From Dehalococcoidia bacterium (GTDB lineage: Bacteria > Chloroflexota > Dehalococcoidia > GIF9 > AB-539-J10): DNA of 5,733 nt. The notes beneath the pieces are model-generated. The model was not told where the DNA came from and did not search any database. It saw only the letters and a program-made list of their open reading frames with translations. The first letter of the stretch is position 1; the number at the start of each line of letters is the position of its first letter. The position numbers were made by a program, and so were the translations under genes. The stretch is from contig JAOUFZ010000105.1 of the NCBI GenBank assembly GCA_029857995.1, positions 1 to 5,733 of the forward strand, given 5' to 3'. This document shows, piece by piece, positions 5,208-5,733 of the stretch.

Positions 5208-5261
5208 TTTCGCCTTCTCTCTGATGGAGTCTACCATACAAGTTTCCGTTGTTCCAGTGGT

Positions 5262-5289
5262 AGTATTTTGTCCCACCACCGTAGATCAA
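5262..5289 (-). promoter_or_regulatory. Possible promoter of the ABM gene
   Basis: TTGATC (5289-5284) and AATACT (5267-5262) on the minus strand are 16 bases apart, each a 4 of 6 match to consensus. The start would be about 50 bases before the chosen ATG at 5207, which supports that ATG over the one at 5279. Confidence 0.3.
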
Positions 5290-5324
5290 GGACTGGCAGA
5301 AAACTGAGTGCAAGGTCGTCAACA

Positions 5325-5354
5325 TTGCCTGGAGGCGCTGCTTTGAAGTAGAAT
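5325..5354 (+). promoter_or_regulatory. Candidate promoter of tRNA-Ser and sucC
   Basis: TTGCCT (5325-5330) and TAGAAT (5349-5354) are separated by 18 bases, placing a start near 5361, three bases before the tRNA. The -10 matches that of rnpB. It would serve both the tRNA and sucC, as no other promoter fits in the 23 bases between them. Confidence 0.55.
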
Positions 5355-5363
5355 TTGGAGGCA

Positions 5364-5451
5364 GGAGGGGTGACCGAGCGGCTTATGGTGGCGGTCTTGA
5401 AAACCGCTTTCGCCTTTTTTGGCGAACGTGGGTTCGAATCCCACCCCCTCC
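5364..5451 (+). tRNA. tRNA-Ser (anticodon UGA)
   Basis: An 88-nt class II tRNA. The acceptor stem GGAGGGG (5364-5370) pairs with CCCCTCC (5444-5450) and the discriminator is G at 5451, the usual serine identity base. The anticodon stem GCGGT/ACCGC encloses the loop CTTGAAA with anticodon TGA at 5398-5400, reading UCA and related serine codons. The long variable arm TTCGCC-T6-GGCGAA and T arm GTGGG-TTCGAAT-CCCAC are complete. CCA is not encoded (CTTC follows), so it must be added after transcription. sucC starts 23 bases later. Confidence 0.98.
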
Positions 5452-5474
5452 GCTTCGAGGAGCAAGGAGGTAAA

Positions 5475-5733
5475 TTGAAGATCCACGAGTATCAGGCCAA
5501 GGCACTTCTGGCTCAGTACGGTATTCCCGTTCCCAAGGGCAATGTAGTTTATACCCCAGCCGAAGCTAAGAAGATGGCCACTGAGATTGGCGGCAAAGCG
5601 GTGGTCAAAGCCCAGGTCTATGCTGGAGGAAGGGGCAAGGTGGGCGGCATAAAGATAGTCAATAGTCCGAAAGAAGCGGAGAAGGCGGCGAGCCACTTGA
5701 TCGGGATAAGGCTGGTGACCCATCAAACTGGAC
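5475..5733 (+). CDS. sucC: Succinyl-CoA ligase (ADP-forming) beta subunit, N-terminal part
   Basis: The first 86 codons of a protein normally about 380-400 residues long, open at the window edge. The opening KIHEYQAKALLAQYGIPVPKG is the classic SucC N terminus; VVKAQVYAGGRGKVGGIK (43-60) is the ATP-grasp nucleotide-binding region with the Lys at 45 and the GGRGK loop, and RLVTHQTG (79-86) is the next conserved block. The enzyme interconverts succinyl-CoA and succinate with ATP synthesis in the TCA cycle, together with the alpha subunit SucD, expected just downstream. The start is TTG at 5475: AAGGAGGT stands 3-4 bases before it, residue 2 onward matches the family exactly, and no ATG is available upstream in frame near the ribosome binding site. 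The gene follows tRNA-Ser so closely that both are likely on one transcript. Confidence 0.95.
   Translation, partial: MKIHEYQAKALLAQYGIPVPKGNVVYTPAEAKKMATEIGGKAVVKAQVYAGGRGKVGGIKIVNSPKEAEKAASHLIGIRLVTHQTG

Noticed and set aside
5208..5279. A 24-residue extension of the ABM protein from the ATG at 5279.
   Set aside because: It is outside the domain, threonine-rich, and the ATG at 5207 has the ribosome binding site and the usual length.
5319..5726. A 135-residue minus-strand frame containing GVGFEPTFAKKGESGF.
   Set aside because: This peptide is the well-known artefact of translating the antisense of a tRNA-Ser gene; the rest is antisense to sucC.
1..5733. CRISPR arrays, insertion sequences, phage or defence genes.
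   Set aside because: No spaced direct repeats, transposase, integrase, terminal inverted repeats or defence-type domains are seen anywhere in the window.

Overview
The window looks like ordinary chromosomal DNA from a bacterium of the phylum Chloroflexota, most likely a member of the Dehalococcoidia. This placement is an inference from the overall feel of the proteins and gene mix (a MEMO-family protein beside lineage-restricted hypotheticals, a type A RNase P RNA, an L10-L7/L12 unit with its own leader); no 16S rRNA is present to confirm it. I see no insertion sequence, phage gene, CRISPR array or integrase, and base composition is even throughout.

Left end (1-727, minus strand): the start of rplL, all of rplJ, and an autoregulatory L10 leader ending in an intrinsic terminator, driven by an extended -10 promoter. 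Ribosomal protein L10 and L7/L12 form the ribosomal stalk, and the leader is where that complex is expected to limit its own synthesis.

Centre left (854-2871, plus strand): a divergent three-gene run encoding a small four-cysteine protein, a 241-residue protein of unknown function with a charged tail, and a MEMO/AmmeMemoRadiSam protein B. It converges, with only 4 bases between stop codons, on a minus-strand metallophosphoesterase (YfcE/MJ0936 type) that follows a 75-residue hypothetical.

Centre (3763-4200, minus strand): a complete type A RNase P RNA gene (rnpB) of about 403 nt with a clear promoter. Upstream of it lie two 21-bp inverted repeats built on TTGAC half-sites. A plus-strand 100-residue hypothetical follows.

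Right end: a minus-strand ABM-fold (antibiotic biosynthesis monooxygenase-like) protein, then a plus-strand tRNA-Ser(UGA) placed 23 bases before the TTG start of sucC (succinyl-CoA ligase beta subunit), which runs off the window.

No clearly new multi-gene system is visible. The most interesting points are the L10 attenuator with a visible competing pairing, the altered L15 'GGU' position of the RNase P RNA next to a tRNA without encoded CCA, the paired inverted repeats at the rnpB promoter, and the uncharacterised pair of proteins upstream of MEMO.
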